The position numbers and the translations under genes were made by a program. From JAZDFC01 sp043808235 (lineage in GTDB: Bacteria; Bacteroidota; Ignavibacteria; Ignavibacteriales; Melioribacteraceae): DNA of 64,000 nt. This document shows positions 26,574 through 36,405 of this stretch, piece by piece (the first letter of the stretch is position 1; every line of letters starts with the position of its first letter). The DNA is taken from the NCBI GenBank assembly GCA_043808235.1, contig JAZDFC010000105.1, positions 310,001 to 374,000 of the forward strand, written 5' to 3'. A model generated the notes under the pieces. It searched no databases. It had not been told where the DNA came from and was given only the letters and a program-made list of their open reading frames with translations.

Positions 26574-27101
26574 ATGTCGTTATTAACAATCGCCTATCCA
26601 AAATTAAATGATGAAGACTTCTTGTGGATACAAAATTACCGGGAAAAGAATGATGAATTATATTTTAACTTAGTCGCTCCGCATTTTACAATTGTATTCC
26701 CTGTTTTTGATTTTTCATCGGACGCCTTTGTTGAAGAAATCGAGGCAATGAGCAAAGGAATAAATCAAATTTATTTCGAGATTAAATGCGCCACAATTAA
26801 TAAAGACTCATTCATACCCTATTATCACGAGTTTCTGGTGCCCGATAAAGGATTCAGTGATATTGTAAAACTTCACGACAAACTTTATAGCGAAAAATTA
26901 TTTTCCAACCTGCGAATGGAGATAGATTTTATTCCGCATATAGGGATTGGAAATTCAAAAGAGGTACATGTGAGCAAAAAGAGAGTTGACGATCTGAACA
27001 AGACCGGGATATGTATTAGCGGCCAAATTACTCATCTCGATATTGTTTTTTATGAAAACAACAAAATCGAAATCATAAAAAGAATCTCCCTAAGCACATA
27101 A
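26574..27101 (+). CDS. 2H phosphoesterase / 2'-5' RNA ligase-like protein
   Basis: A 175-residue cytosolic protein. The two histidine motifs of the 2H superfamily are present in partly altered form: PHFTIVFPV (His-x-Thr near residue 37) and PHIGIG (His-x-Gly near residue 122), placed on matching halves of the fold. In the family these motifs act on 2'-5' or cyclic phosphodiester bonds in RNA or nucleotides. The second motif has Gly where Thr/Ser is usual, which could weaken activity. GAGGAG sits 6 bases before the ATG. It is 56 bases after the DUF3788 gene. Confidence 0.78.
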   Translation: MSLLTIAYPKLNDEDFLWIQNYREKNDELYFNLVAPHFTIVFPVFDFSSDAFVEEIEAMSKGINQIYFEIKCATINKDSFIPYYHEFLVPDKGFSDIVKLHDKLYSEKLFSNLRMEIDFIPHIGIGNSKEVHVSKKRVDDLNKTGICISGQITHLDIVFYENNKIEIIKRISLST

Positions 27102-27195
27102 ATATTTTTTCTGCTCTTTTTGAATCTTAATTTGTTAATAGATGTTAATTGATTAAGTAAATAAACTAATGTAAAACAATTGGAAAGGATGAAGA

Positions 27196-27846
27196 ATGTT
27201 TGTTGGACATTTCGGAGTAGGTTTTGCAGCAAAGAAAACATATAGTAAACCATCGCTTGGAACGATGTTTTTTGCCGCACAATTCATTGATCTTCTTTGG
27301 CCGATATTGTTGCTGCTTGGATTGGAGAAAGTTAAAATCGATCCGGGCAATACGGCATTCACTCCGCTTGATTTTATTTATTATCCCATCTCCCACAGTT
27401 TGTTTGGAGTCTTGATTTGGGCTCTATTGTTCGGAGCAGTTTATTTCATAATAAAAAGAAATTTAAAAAACTCCGTCTTGCTTGGACTGCTTGTAATTAG
27501 TCATTGGATTTTGGACTTGTTCGTTCATCGTCCGGACTTGCCGCTTGTACCCTGGTCGGAATTAAAGGTTGGTTTCGGTCTTTGGAATTCAGTACTTTTT
27601 TCAATAATCATTGAGCTATTGATCTTCGCAGCCGGCGCTTATTTATATCTCACATCAACAAAATCAAAGAATAAAAAGGGAAGCATTGGTTTGTGGAGCC
27701 TGATTGTCTTTCTGCTCGCAATTTATTTCATGAATATTTTTGGTCCCCCTCCGCCCGCCGAAGAACCGATTGCTTATGCCGGCTTAGCCCTATGGTTATT
27801 AGTTGCTTGTGCTTACTGGATTGATAAAAATCGTTCGCCGGTTTGA
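27196..27846 (+). CDS. Polytopic membrane protein (metal-dependent hydrolase-like, DUF457/YbcI type)
   Basis: A 216-residue inner-membrane protein with about five to six hydrophobic helices. Features of the YbcI/DUF457 group include the N-terminal His segment MFVGHFGVGFAAKK, Asp in FIDLLWP, the YYPISHSLFG helix and SHWILDLFVHRPDLPL, whose His and Asp could bind metal. Function is not established for the family. AAAGGAT precedes the ATG. It is the last gene before the xylan locus and probably unrelated to it. Confidence 0.78.
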   Translation: MFVGHFGVGFAAKKTYSKPSLGTMFFAAQFIDLLWPILLLLGLEKVKIDPGNTAFTPLDFIYYPISHSLFGVLIWALLFGAVYFIIKRNLKNSVLLGLLVISHWILDLFVHRPDLPLVPWSELKVGFGLWNSVLFSIIIELLIFAAGAYLYLTSTKSKNKKGSIGLWSLIVFLLAIYFMNIFGPPPPAEEPIAYAGLALWLLVACAYWIDKNRSPV

Positions 27847-27965
27847 AATATCATCAAATAGAAACGTTCACTTTTAAGCAGGACGGATAAAAAATAATTG
27901 CCAAATTATTTTTGTTAATCCTTTTCATTTAGTCCACATTTTGCCGGATAATGATATTTTTTTGC

Positions 27966-27994
27966 TTGCCTTTTGGGAACTTCTTTTCTATTAT
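27966..27994 (+). promoter_or_regulatory. Predicted promoter of the uptake operon
   Basis: TTGCCT (27966-27971) and TATTAT (27989-27994) are separated by 17 bases. The operator begins at the last base of the -10 box, an arrangement repeated before xylA. Confidence 0.55.
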
Positions 27995-28007
27995 TGAAAC
28001 GGTTCAA
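27994..28007. promoter_or_regulatory. LacI-type operator upstream of the uptake operon
   Basis: TTGAAACGGTTCAA is a 14-base near-palindrome (six of seven pairs match) with the central CG typical of LacI-family operators. It overlaps the end of the predicted -10 box, so a bound repressor would block transcription. The resident LacI-type protein (37560-38594) is the likely binder; that is inference. Confidence 0.6.
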
Positions 28008-28152
28008 ATATTATTTAACCTATTAAATACTATTCAAAATTTCTAATGAGACAAATAGCCATCATCGATCAAAAGAAGTCTCGCCAAGAAACCTCGCAGT
28101 TAACACCCAAACGGGAAAAATATTTTCTTAATAGAGATGGTTGTGTTGTAAT

Positions 28153-29685
28153 ATGATTACAGTAAAAAAGAGTTTGATAAGTGAACAAAATTTTGTAACA
28201 AATTATTTCATAAAATTAATACCGGCGGCTCTATGGTTAACCGCGTTATTCGTTTTGATTAGCATGCATGTAACTACAAAGGCACAAGCAATATCTGATG
28301 AAATAATTTTAGCGAAAGTCGGCAGCAAAGAAATCACTTTAAAAGAATTTAAGATTAGAAGCGAACTTACCGTTAGACCGAATAATTTTAAAGACAAGTA
28401 CATTACATTAAATAACCTGATATCGGAAAAAATCCTGGCAATTGAATCCGAAAAGAAAAATGATCCAGCCAGTCACACTGCATTTCAAAATAAGCTGAAA
28501 GGTATTAGAGAACAAATGATGCGCGATAAACTGTTTAACAGCGAAGCCTTCAATAAAGTTGTTCTCGATTCAAATGAAATAAGGAGTGTTTACCGTAATT
28601 CACTACGCGAATACGAACTCGAGTTTTACACAATTAATGATGATTCGCTAAGACGAAAAATTGACGAGACGATCAAATCAGCGCCCGAACTTACGAATGA
28701 TATTTTTAACGAATTGCAAAATATTGTTGGAAATAAACCCATTCACAAAACAAAGTATCTCGATCCTGACGACCAAATTCTAACTGAGGCATTATTTACA
28801 ACACTTCTTGATACCGGCGCTGTGATAGGCCCGCTTAGAATTTCAAATGGTGATTACATACTGATGAGAGTAAATAGCTGGACTGATTCGCCGGTGATTG
28901 GTTATGTGGATCAGCATGAAAGATGGAATAAAGTTGAAGAAAAAATGCATCAGCACAAAGTAGGCAAGCTATGGCGGCAATACATATCTAATCTAATGAG
29001 AGGCCATAAAATTGACTTCAATACCGAGTCATTCCGGATTCTTTCTGATATTGCGTTTGAGTACTATTCAAAAAATACTCAAACCGATTCTTTGTATAAT
29101 CAACTTAATGATAATCCCTCGTTTGAGCCGGACATTGATTTAAACGCGCCTTTCTTTACGATTGACAATAAAACGTGGACTGTCGCTGAATTTAAAAATG
29201 AAATAAATGTGCATCCTCTTGTATTCCGTACGAAAGATTTGAACAGGAAAAATTTCGACGATCATTTTAAATATGCAATTGCGGATATGATAAGAGACTA
29301 TTATCTAACCCAAGAAGCATATAAAAATTCATTCGATAAATCCGGCGATGTTGATAAAACTGTAAATATGTGGAGCGATTCATTTTGGGCCGCAGATGAA
29401 CAAATTGATGTTGTTGGCTCGGCTATTGAATCCGGGATTGTAAATGAAAACGATAACAGTGGAAAATTAAAATACTGGGAATCGTACTTATCGGAGCTGC
29501 AAAAAAAATATGCCGATTCGATAAGCGTTAATGGCGATGCATTGAAAAAAATAAATCTTACGAGTATTGACATGCTTGCTGTTCGACCGGGTGTGCCTTA
29601 TCCCGTAGCTGTGCCAAAATTTCCAGTACTTATTTCTTCGGATAAATTAGACTATGTAAAACAATGGGAGGGAATCAAAAATTAA
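28153..29685 (+). CDS. SurA/PpiC-like periplasmic chaperone with degenerate parvulin domain
   Basis: A 510-residue exported protein. The ATG at 28153 is preferred to a TTG four codons upstream. A signal or anchor helix (IPAALWLTALFVLISMHV, then TTKAQA) precedes a SurA-like N-domain (DEIILAKVGSKEITLKEFK, LNNLISEKILAIE). A parvulin-like segment follows (about 150-250), recognisable by TGAVIGPLRISNGDYILMRV but lacking the catalytic His motifs of active parvulins, so it is probably a chaperone only. A second similar half (FFTIDNKTWTVAEFKNEI) completes the protein. It is the first gene under the LacI-type operator, followed by the TonB receptor, and may help fold the outer-membrane uptake proteins. 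Confidence 0.7.
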   Translation: MITVKKSLISEQNFVTNYFIKLIPAALWLTALFVLISMHVTTKAQAISDEIILAKVGSKEITLKEFKIRSELTVRPNNFKDKYITLNNLISEKILAIESEKKNDPASHTAFQNKLKGIREQMMRDKLFNSEAFNKVVLDSNEIRSVYRNSLREYELEFYTINDDSLRRKIDETIKSAPELTNDIFNELQNIVGNKPIHKTKYLDPDDQILTEALFTTLLDTGAVIGPLRISNGDYILMRVNSWTDSPVIGYVDQHERWNKVEEKMHQHKVGKLWRQYISNLMRGHKIDFNTESFRILSDIAFEYYSKNTQTDSLYNQLNDNPSFEPDIDLNAPFFTIDNKTWTVAEFKNEINVHPLVFRTKDLNRKNFDDHFKYAIADMIRDYYLTQEAYKNSFDKSGDVDKTVNMWSDSFWAADEQIDVVGSAIESGIVNENDNSGKLKYWESYLSELQKKYADSISVNGDALKKINLTSIDMLAVRPGVPYPVAVPKFPVLISSDKLDYVKQWEGIKN

Positions 29686-29695
29686 TTAACACTAA

Positions 29696-29717
29696 CCGGG
29701 AAAAGATGTTTTTCCGG
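29696..29717 (+). other. Hairpin between chaperone and TonB receptor genes
   Basis: CCGGGAAAA (29696-29704) pairs with TTTTTCCGG (29709-29717) as a 9-bp stem with one wobble and a 4-base loop. No T-run follows, so it is more likely a partial attenuator or an mRNA processing or stability element, which could give the receptor gene a different level from the chaperone gene. Confidence 0.5.
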
Positions 29718-29792
29718 CTCTTAGAATTGAAAATGAAGACAGCGTTCAAAATAAATAACAATTAAAATAACAAACAAAAAAAAGGCGATGCT

Positions 29793-32700
29793 ATGAAGGT
29801 AAAAACTACAATCTTTTTGTTAGCTTTGCTGTTATTTGGTGTATGTGCCGGCAACTCCTTCGCCGGTACTACAGGTAAAATAACAGGCGTAGTAACTGAT
29901 GTTACTACAGGGGAACCTTTATTTGGCGTCAATATCATTGTTGCAGGTACTTCTTTGGGAGCTGCAAGTGAATTTGACGGAAACTATGTAATAATGAATG
30001 TTCCTCCCGGAGTTCACACACTTACATTTTCAATGATCGGTTACAATCAGGTTACTGTTCAAAATGTAAGAGTAAATATTGATTTAACCACAACTGTAAA
30101 CGCACAATTACAGTCGATAGCTATCGAATTGGGAGAGACGATAATTGTAACTGCCGAAAGAAATATTGTTGTAAGAGACATGACCGGTTCCCTTTCTACA
30201 ATGGGCGCCGAACAGATTGAAAGTCTCCCTGTTCAAAGCGTTAACGACATGCTTCGGTTAAATGCAGGTGTTGTTGAATCAGACGGCAGACTTCATATCC
30301 GCGGCGGCAGACCCGGCGAAGTTGCCTACTGGGTAGATGGTATTTCAGCTACCGACGTTTATAACGGAACAATGGGAATTACCGTTGAAAATTCCGCTAT
30401 TCAGGAAATGCAAGTAATTAGCGGTACATTTAATGCCGAATACGGACAGGCCATGTCCGGTGTTGTTAATATTATTACAAAAGAAGGCGGCAAAAAATAT
30501 ACCGGTCAAATTAAACTATATGGTGGTGATTACGTAAGCAGCGCCGATGAATTTGGTTTGTATAAGACACTTACTACAGACAGGGACCCCAACACCGGTC
30601 TTACTCGCATTGTTTCGGGTGAAAGAGAAAACCCTCTCGAAAATTTCAATCCGGTTTATAATGCCGAAATGAGCTTGAGCGGACCCGTTCCATTACTTGG
30701 AAGCGATTTCAGCTTTTTCGTAAACGGCAGATATTTATCAGATGAAGGGTACTTCTATGGAAGAGAATGGTACAAGCCTACGGGTGTTACCGGAAGCGGA
30801 GACCTGGTTGCAATGAATCCTTATGAAAGAACCACCATCCAGGGAAAAATCAATTATCAAGCAGGAGCAGGAGTTAGATTAAGCTACAACTTATTCTGGA
30901 ACGATTTTAATAAAGATAGAAATTATTGGGGCGGTGTTTCCGGGCACGATTATAAATACGTTCCAAATGGATTACCGCAGAGTTCCGGCAGCGGTATGAC
31001 GCATACTCTTATGTTGAATCACGTTCTTTCATCATCAACATTTTATGAATTGCGTGTAAGCAAATTTTACAACGAATCTAAACAATATATGTTTGAAAAT
31101 CCTAACACGGCAGCTAAATATTTAGCAAGTGTTGCGGCTGATACAACTCTCGGCATCGCAGCCGAAATATTCGACGCAAGTACAACTGAAGGTCAAGCTC
31201 ACTTGCAGCAGATTATTGCAATGGGCGGTACTTACACATACATTGTTGATCCGAATAGCCCGGTTGGTTATATTAGTCCGAGCGTTATCAATTCCCCTAC
31301 TTCTTACAGCTTTATGAATAAAGGTATGGATATGGGACATACTGAACGAAGCACATCATACTGGGTTGGTAAGTTGGATTTCACAAGCCAGGTTAATAAA
31401 TCGAATCAAATTAGAGCTGGCGCCGAAGTACGCCTGCATGAAATGATTCTTAATAGTTATCAAATAGTTCCGGCAACAGATGAAGACGGAACCGAATTAA
31501 CCCCGTTCCAACCAGCAATACCGGATATAGCAAACATTAATAGAACCAATTACAATGAAAAGCCGACAGAATTTTCGGCATATATTCAGGATAAACTTGA
31601 ATTCAACGATATTATCGTAAACATCGGATTGCGTTACGATTATTTTAACGCAAATGGATATGTACCGGTTGATCCGTCTGATCCAAACATCTACTCACCT
31701 TTCAAAGACAAACATATATATTCAGGCTGGGTAGATATGCCTACTGCTTATGAAGGCGGTAGAGATAAATGGATAAGTGATAATATTGCAACGGGCGCTT
31801 TTAGAGAATACACACCCGAAGAACGAAAAGCATTTATGTGGAATGAAGTTGATCCGAAAATGTCTCTTAGCCCTCGTCTCGGTATTGCGTTTCCTATTAC
31901 CGACCGCGGTGTAATCCATTTTTCATACGGTCACTTCTTCCAGATACCTGAATTCCAATTCTTATATCAGAATTCCGAATTTAAAATTGCCAGTGGTTCC
32001 GGTCAGTCAGTATTAGGAAACCAGGATCTCGAACCTCAAAAAACAGTTATGTACGAAATCGGTTTGCAGCAACAACTTACTGAAGAAATCGGTATTGATG
32101 TAACCTTGTTTTACAGAGACGTTCGCAACTGGGTTGGAACAAGCCCACTAATTGATACCTATATCCCGGCAGTTAAGTATTCCCGGTATGAGAACAAAGA
32201 TTATTCAAATGTGAAAGGAATTACGTTAAAGGTAGAAAAGAGATTCTCGGATAATTATTCTTTCCGTGCAGATTATACATTCCAGGTTGCGGAAGGTACT
32301 TATTCAAATCCGGCTGATGCATTTAACGACATCCAGAGCGGTAACGCTCCCAAATTGGCGCTTGTTCCAATGAACTGGGATCAGAGACACACATTGAATG
32401 CACAATTCATTTGGACTGTTGCTGATTGGACATTCTCTCTTATCGGCAGATACTGGAGCGGTAGGCCATATACGCCAAGCTGGGCAGTGGCGGAAGCTAC
32501 TGGTGCAGCAGCCGTTTCGGGTTTAGTTGAAAACAGCTCGCGCCGGCCAGATCAAAAGAGTGTTGACCTTACAATAAGCAAACTATTCAGTCTTGGCGGA
32601 AGTTTTACAGCTGAGTTCTTTGTAAATGTATATAACCTTCTCGATACAAGAGATCAAACTGCCGTATACGGCGATACTGGGACGGCCGATTATACAACTA

Positions 32701-32825
32701 CAATCAATCCTTCAAAGGTTCCTTATAATGAAGCGAGAGTCGGTACAATTGAAGAATATGTTCTGCAGCCAAGCTGGTATTCTGCACCGCGCCAGATACA
32801 AGTTGGTTTAGTATTTGGTTTTTAA
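29793..32825 (+). CDS. TonB-dependent receptor of the xylan locus
   Basis: A 1010-residue outer-membrane receptor. Signal peptide (ending SFAGTTG), carboxypeptidase-like domain (about 28-110; GVVTDVTTGEPLFGVNIIV), plug domain (QSVNDMLRLNAGVV, LHIRGGRPGEVAYWVDGIS, FNAEYGQAMSGVVNIITKEGG) and a large C-terminal barrel ending LVFGF. It should take up xylo-oligosaccharides with TonB energy, by analogy with SusC. Unlike SusC systems no SusD follows; the next gene encodes a large secreted protein and the next a PorV-like barrel. It is co-transcribed with both (22-base gap to the next gene). Confidence 0.94.
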   Translation: MKVKTTIFLLALLLFGVCAGNSFAGTTGKITGVVTDVTTGEPLFGVNIIVAGTSLGAASEFDGNYVIMNVPPGVHTLTFSMIGYNQVTVQNVRVNIDLTTTVNAQLQSIAIELGETIIVTAERNIVVRDMTGSLSTMGAEQIESLPVQSVNDMLRLNAGVVESDGRLHIRGGRPGEVAYWVDGISATDVYNGTMGITVENSAIQEMQVISGTFNAEYGQAMSGVVNIITKEGGKKYTGQIKLYGGDYVSSADEFGLYKTLTTDRDPNTGLTRIVSGERENPLENFNPVYNAEMSLSGPVPLLGSDFSFFVNGRYLSDEGYFYGREWYKPTGVTGSGDLVAMNPYERTTIQGKINYQAGAGVRLSYNLFWNDFNKDRNYWGGVSGHDYKYVPNGLPQSSGSGMTHTLMLNHVLSSSTFYELRVSKFYNESKQYMFENPNTAAKYLASVAADTTLGIAAEIFDASTTEGQAHLQQIIAMGGTYTYIVDPNSPVGYISPSVINSPTSYSFMNKGMDMGHTERSTSYWVGKLDFTSQVNKSNQIRAGAEVRLHEMILNSYQIVPATDEDGTELTPFQPAIPDIANINRTNYNEKPTEFSAYIQDKLEFNDIIVNIGLRYDYFNANGYVPVDPSDPNIYSPFKDKHIYSGWVDMPTAYEGGRDKWISDNIATGAFREYTPEERKAFMWNEVDPKMSLSPRLGIAFPITDRGVIHFSYGHFFQIPEFQFLYQNSEFKIASGSGQSVLGNQDLEPQKTVMYEIGLQQQLTEEIGIDVTLFYRDVRNWVGTSPLIDTYIPAVKYSRYENKDYSNVKGITLKVEKRFSDNYSFRADYTFQVAEGTYSNPADAFNDIQSGNAPKLALVPMNWDQRHTLNAQFIWTVADWTFSLIGRYWSGRPYTPSWAVAEATGAAAVSGLVENSSRRPDQKSVDLTISKLFSLGGSFTAEFFVNVYNLLDTRDQTAVYGDTGTADYTTTINPSKVPYNEARVGTIEEYVLQPSWYSAPRQIQVGLVFGF

Positions 32826-32847
32826 CTAAAAATTAGGAGATAACAGA

Positions 32848-35800
32848 ATGAATAAAATTTATTATTCCATTTTAGTGTTGCTGTTCTTTTGGGGTACGAA
32901 TGCAACGGTAGCCCAGATGGACGGATTACATGGGTCGGACGCTGAATCCAGGATGGGAGTACATTCCGGGAACCTGTTCCGAACCAGTTTTTTTAACGAC
33001 GGTACCTACGGAGGTAGAGTAAATAGAGCTCCTGAAGTTGCCGGTGAATGGCCTATCAACGCAGGTCACTATTATCTCGTCGATGGTAATATTTTTGTCG
33101 GCGCCGAAGTTACCGACTTAAACGGACAAATAATTCATATTCAAAGTGAAAATAAATGCGTTGATATAGGCGGATCGCGGGGTGATAAAGATCCTGTTAC
33201 AGGCGAATGGTGGACGTTCCTCCCGCTGCAGGGTTTCGCTAATCCAAATGATATTAATAATGTAGATTACAGAAAAATAGCAATGGCTAAGGGCGCTGCC
33301 GAATGGGCAAACTCATGGCCTGCTTATTGGCCGGATAAATTTAACGATCCTTCCGATCCCGGCTGGCGAAATGATAATTTAGATAATAACGCCAATAAAG
33401 CTGCTTGGAATGGTTACTTCGGCAAAAATATTTTTAACGCCGATGAGGAAAGCTACTTTGTTGCGGATGACTATATGAATAGAGAATTTGATTTTTATCC
33501 CGACTCAAGAGATTTGACAAGAAAAGGTTTGGGATTAAGAGTTTATGTACGAGGATTTCAATGGGCAAAAGCCGCTGTTGAAGACGCTTTGTTTTGTTTA
33601 TATGATATAGAAAATATCGGCACATCGCAGTACGATAAAATAGTCTTCGGTTACAAGATAGGTAATAACATGGGTGAGACAGTAACAGGCGGAGACGTTG
33701 GCGATGATAACGCCGCATTCGATAGAGAAAGAAATATTTCTTATATGTGGGATAACGACGATATTGGTGGAGGCGGTTATAGTCCGGTTGGTTATATGGG
33801 CGGCGCATTCCTCGAGAGTCCCGGCAATGCTTATGATGGTATCGACAATGATAACGACGGGAAAAACGGATCGGGTCCAACTATTAACGAATCCCTTTGG
33901 GCACCACGAACTCTAAATGCAAACGATCCGATTATTATAATTAATTATATTACATTCGAGCGTAAGGTTACAACGCTGGCAGCCGAACTTCCTGCCGGCA
34001 AAGATACTCTCGAAATCACTTATAGTTCGCGCAAGTATAAATTCTGGGCTGGTAAAGTACTCGAAGAAATAGGCGATAACCTTGTTGATGATAATCTTAA
34101 TGGACTTATTGATGAAAGCCGTGGCGCTGCTGATGCCGCAGGCGTATTTCACTATCTTTATATCTTAAACGGTACTGGATTCAAATATGTTGATTACTTT
34201 ACCGGTGATGGTAAAGATAATCCATTGTTGGATGAACGCCGTGATGACGGTATTGATAACGACGGTGACTGGAGCGTACTACTTGACGATACAGGGGCTG
34301 ACGGTATTGCCCCCGGAGCAAGAGATTATCCGGGTGCGGACTTTGGCGAAAGAGATGGCCTACCAACAAATGGCGAGCCCCATTTCGACAAAACCGATAT
34401 TGACGAAACAGATATGCTTGGTTTAACTGCATTCAACCTTTATGAATGGTCGGGCTTAAACCAGTATGATGATGAAGCATACTGGGCAGCAATGTCTCCC
34501 GGTTTGTTCTCTTCGTCATTAACAGCTCAGAACGTTGAATTACTTTATGGTTCGGGATATTTTCCATTGGTTCCGGGACAGATAGAAAGAATTTCGATGG
34601 CAATTCTTTGCGGAATTGATCTTGAGGATATTTTTAGAAACAAAGATAACGTTGCTTTAGCTTATAACCAGAATTACAATTTCTCAAAAGCTCCATATAT
34701 TCCTACTGTTCGTGCGGTTGCCGGTGATGGTCGCGTAACATTATTCTGGGATAAATTTGCTGAAGAATCTGAAGACCCGATAAGCGGAAAAGATTTTGAA
34801 GGATACAGAATCTATCGTTCAACCGATCCGGGTTTCAATGATATGAACCCTATTACCGATGCTTATGGTACAAGTTATTTAACTCCGTTATTTAGAAAAC
34901 CTATTGCACAGTTTGATCTTGATAACGAATATTCCGGATTGGCAACTGTAGCTACTGCCGGCGTTCAATTTTACTTGGGCAACAATACCGGGCTCTATCA
35001 TTACTGGGTAGATACAACAGCAGTTAATGGAACACAGTATTTCTATGCGGTTGCTTCTTACGATCATGGCGATCCGGTAATGGGAGTTGATCCTTCGGAA
35101 TGCACAAAGTTCGTCGCAGTTCAAGCAACCGGTGAAATTGAAAGAGGAACAAATGTTGTTATCGTAAGACCCGAGGCGCCTTCGGCAGGATATGTTGAAG
35201 GAAAGATGAATGAGTCGGGAATTACACCCGGACCAACCACCGCTGCCACCGGTTCGGTGAACTTGAAAATACTTGATCAGTCTTCAATAAAGAACAATCA
35301 TCAATATCAAATTTCATTTAAAGATTCGCTTAATGCTTCGGATTTAAAAACCACGGCGAGCTTTTCATTAAAAGATTTGACCGACAATGTTGACTTATTA
35401 ACCGACAACACCATGCAGCCAGGTCCCGAAGGAATGCCGGTAATCGATGGGTTCCAACTATCATTTTCTCAGAATCCTGCTCAATTGGAACTTGACACAA
35501 CCTCATCCGGGTGGCTTAGTAATCCCGAACTTACTGAAATAACCTTTAAGAAATATGCACCTCAACCCACATCAAAACCTGTTGAATTAATTTCTGCCGA
35601 TTTCGAAATTATTTTTGCCGAAGTTGGAGTTGATACTTCAGTTGCATATTCCAGAAGCACTGAAATAATGCCCGCGCGTCCGGTAAACTTTTCGATCAAA
35701 AATACTCTTACCGGAAGGAAAGTTCCTTTTGCATTTAGAGAAAGATATGCAGAAACCCCTAGCGATTCAGGTATATTCGATTGGAATAAGAAAAATAAAA

Positions 35801-36324
35801 GAACTGATGAAATTATATTTATGTATAACATAGTCGATTCTCTTGTTGCAAGCTGGACGGTAATTTTCCAGGTTACGGATACTTCAAAATCATATCCGGA
35901 TGTTGGAGACATGCTTACTTTAAAATTAAACAGACCGTTTCTGTCGAACGATACATATGAATTTTCCATGTTAGCGGCAAACGTTGATCCTAATTTAGCA
36001 AAGACCGATATGGATAAAATAAAAGTCGTTCCTAATCCGTACATTGTTACAAATTCGTGGGAACCGAAAAATCCGTATGCAAACGGACGCGGAGACAGAG
36101 AACTTCATTTTACTCACTTACCATCTAAATGTACAATTAAGATATTCAATGTAAGAGGTCAGCTTGTTAAAGAAATCTTGCACGAAGAAACTATCGACGA
36201 CGGTACCGAGATTTGGAACATGCTGTCGAAAGATAATCTTGAAATATCTTATGGTATTTACATTTACCATATTGAAGCAGAAGGTGTAGGTGAAAAAATT
36301 GGCAAATTCGTTGTCATTAAATAG
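32848..36324 (+). CDS. Large secreted surface protein with Fn3-like domain and C-terminal sorting domain
   Basis: An 1158-residue exported protein with signal peptide (to about TVAQMDG). The long N-terminal part contains Asp/Asn-rich, calcium-loop-like stretches (YDGIDNDNDGKNGSG, DDNLNGLIDESRG, DDGIDNDGDW). An Fn3-like domain lies near 630-755 (VTLFWDKFAEES, FEGYRIYRSTDPGF, YFYAVASYDHGD). The end carries a sorting-domain variant (VVPNPYIVTNSWEPKNPY, IKIFNVRGQLVKEI, KIGKFVVIK) without the usual NYPNPFNP. It is encoded between the TonB receptor and a PorV-like protein and occupies the place SusD has in Bacteroides loci, so it may be the surface glycan-capturing partner. That role is inferred from position only. 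Confidence 0.82.
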   Translation: MNKIYYSILVLLFFWGTNATVAQMDGLHGSDAESRMGVHSGNLFRTSFFNDGTYGGRVNRAPEVAGEWPINAGHYYLVDGNIFVGAEVTDLNGQIIHIQSENKCVDIGGSRGDKDPVTGEWWTFLPLQGFANPNDINNVDYRKIAMAKGAAEWANSWPAYWPDKFNDPSDPGWRNDNLDNNANKAAWNGYFGKNIFNADEESYFVADDYMNREFDFYPDSRDLTRKGLGLRVYVRGFQWAKAAVEDALFCLYDIENIGTSQYDKIVFGYKIGNNMGETVTGGDVGDDNAAFDRERNISYMWDNDDIGGGGYSPVGYMGGAFLESPGNAYDGIDNDNDGKNGSGPTINESLWAPRTLNANDPIIIINYITFERKVTTLAAELPAGKDTLEITYSSRKYKFWAGKVLEEIGDNLVDDNLNGLIDESRGAADAAGVFHYLYILNGTGFKYVDYFTGDGKDNPLLDERRDDGIDNDGDWSVLLDDTGADGIAPGARDYPGADFGERDGLPTNGEPHFDKTDIDETDMLGLTAFNLYEWSGLNQYDDEAYWAAMSPGLFSSSLTAQNVELLYGSGYFPLVPGQIERISMAILCGIDLEDIFRNKDNVALAYNQNYNFSKAPYIPTVRAVAGDGRVTLFWDKFAEESEDPISGKDFEGYRIYRSTDPGFNDMNPITDAYGTSYLTPLFRKPIAQFDLDNEYSGLATVATAGVQFYLGNNTGLYHYWVDTTAVNGTQYFYAVASYDHGDPVMGVDPSECTKFVAVQATGEIERGTNVVIVRPEAPSAGYVEGKMNESGITPGPTTAATGSVNLKILDQSSIKNNHQYQISFKDSLNASDLKTTASFSLKDLTDNVDLLTDNTMQPGPEGMPVIDGFQLSFSQNPAQLELDTTSSGWLSNPELTEITFKKYAPQPTSKPVELISADFEIIFAEVGVDTSVAYSRSTEIMPARPVNFSIKNTLTGRKVPFAFRERYAETPSDSGIFDWNKKNKRTDEIIFMYNIVDSLVASWTVIFQVTDTSKSYPDVGDMLTLKLNRPFLSNDTYEFSMLAANVDPNLAKTDMDKIKVVPNPYIVTNSWEPKNPYANGRGDRELHFTHLPSKCTIKIFNVRGQLVKEILHEETIDDGTEIWNMLSKDNLEISYGIYIYHIEAEGVGEKIGKFVVIK

Positions 36325-36405
36325 GAGATAAATCATATGAATACAAGAACATTTATGTGGTTTTATTTCCTAAAACCAGTGCAATTTAAAAATGGAGTGA
36401 CTGAA

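Larger units (their letters stand above)
27847..28152. other. 306-bp leader and promoter region of the uptake operon
   Basis: No gene is seen. The region holds a sigma-70-like promoter and LacI-type operator (entries at 27966 and 27994) and a 5' leader of about 145 bases before the ATG at 28153. Confidence 0.6.

Noticed and set aside
33434..33880. Arg/His/Tyr-rich minus-strand open frame inside the large surface protein gene
   Set aside because: Composition is typical of a shadow of Asp/Asn/Gly-rich coding on the other strand, and it is nested fully in a real gene.
35562..36044. 160-codon minus-strand open frame inside the large surface protein gene
   Set aside because: It lies opposite real coding sequence and has no ribosome site or recognisable domain.
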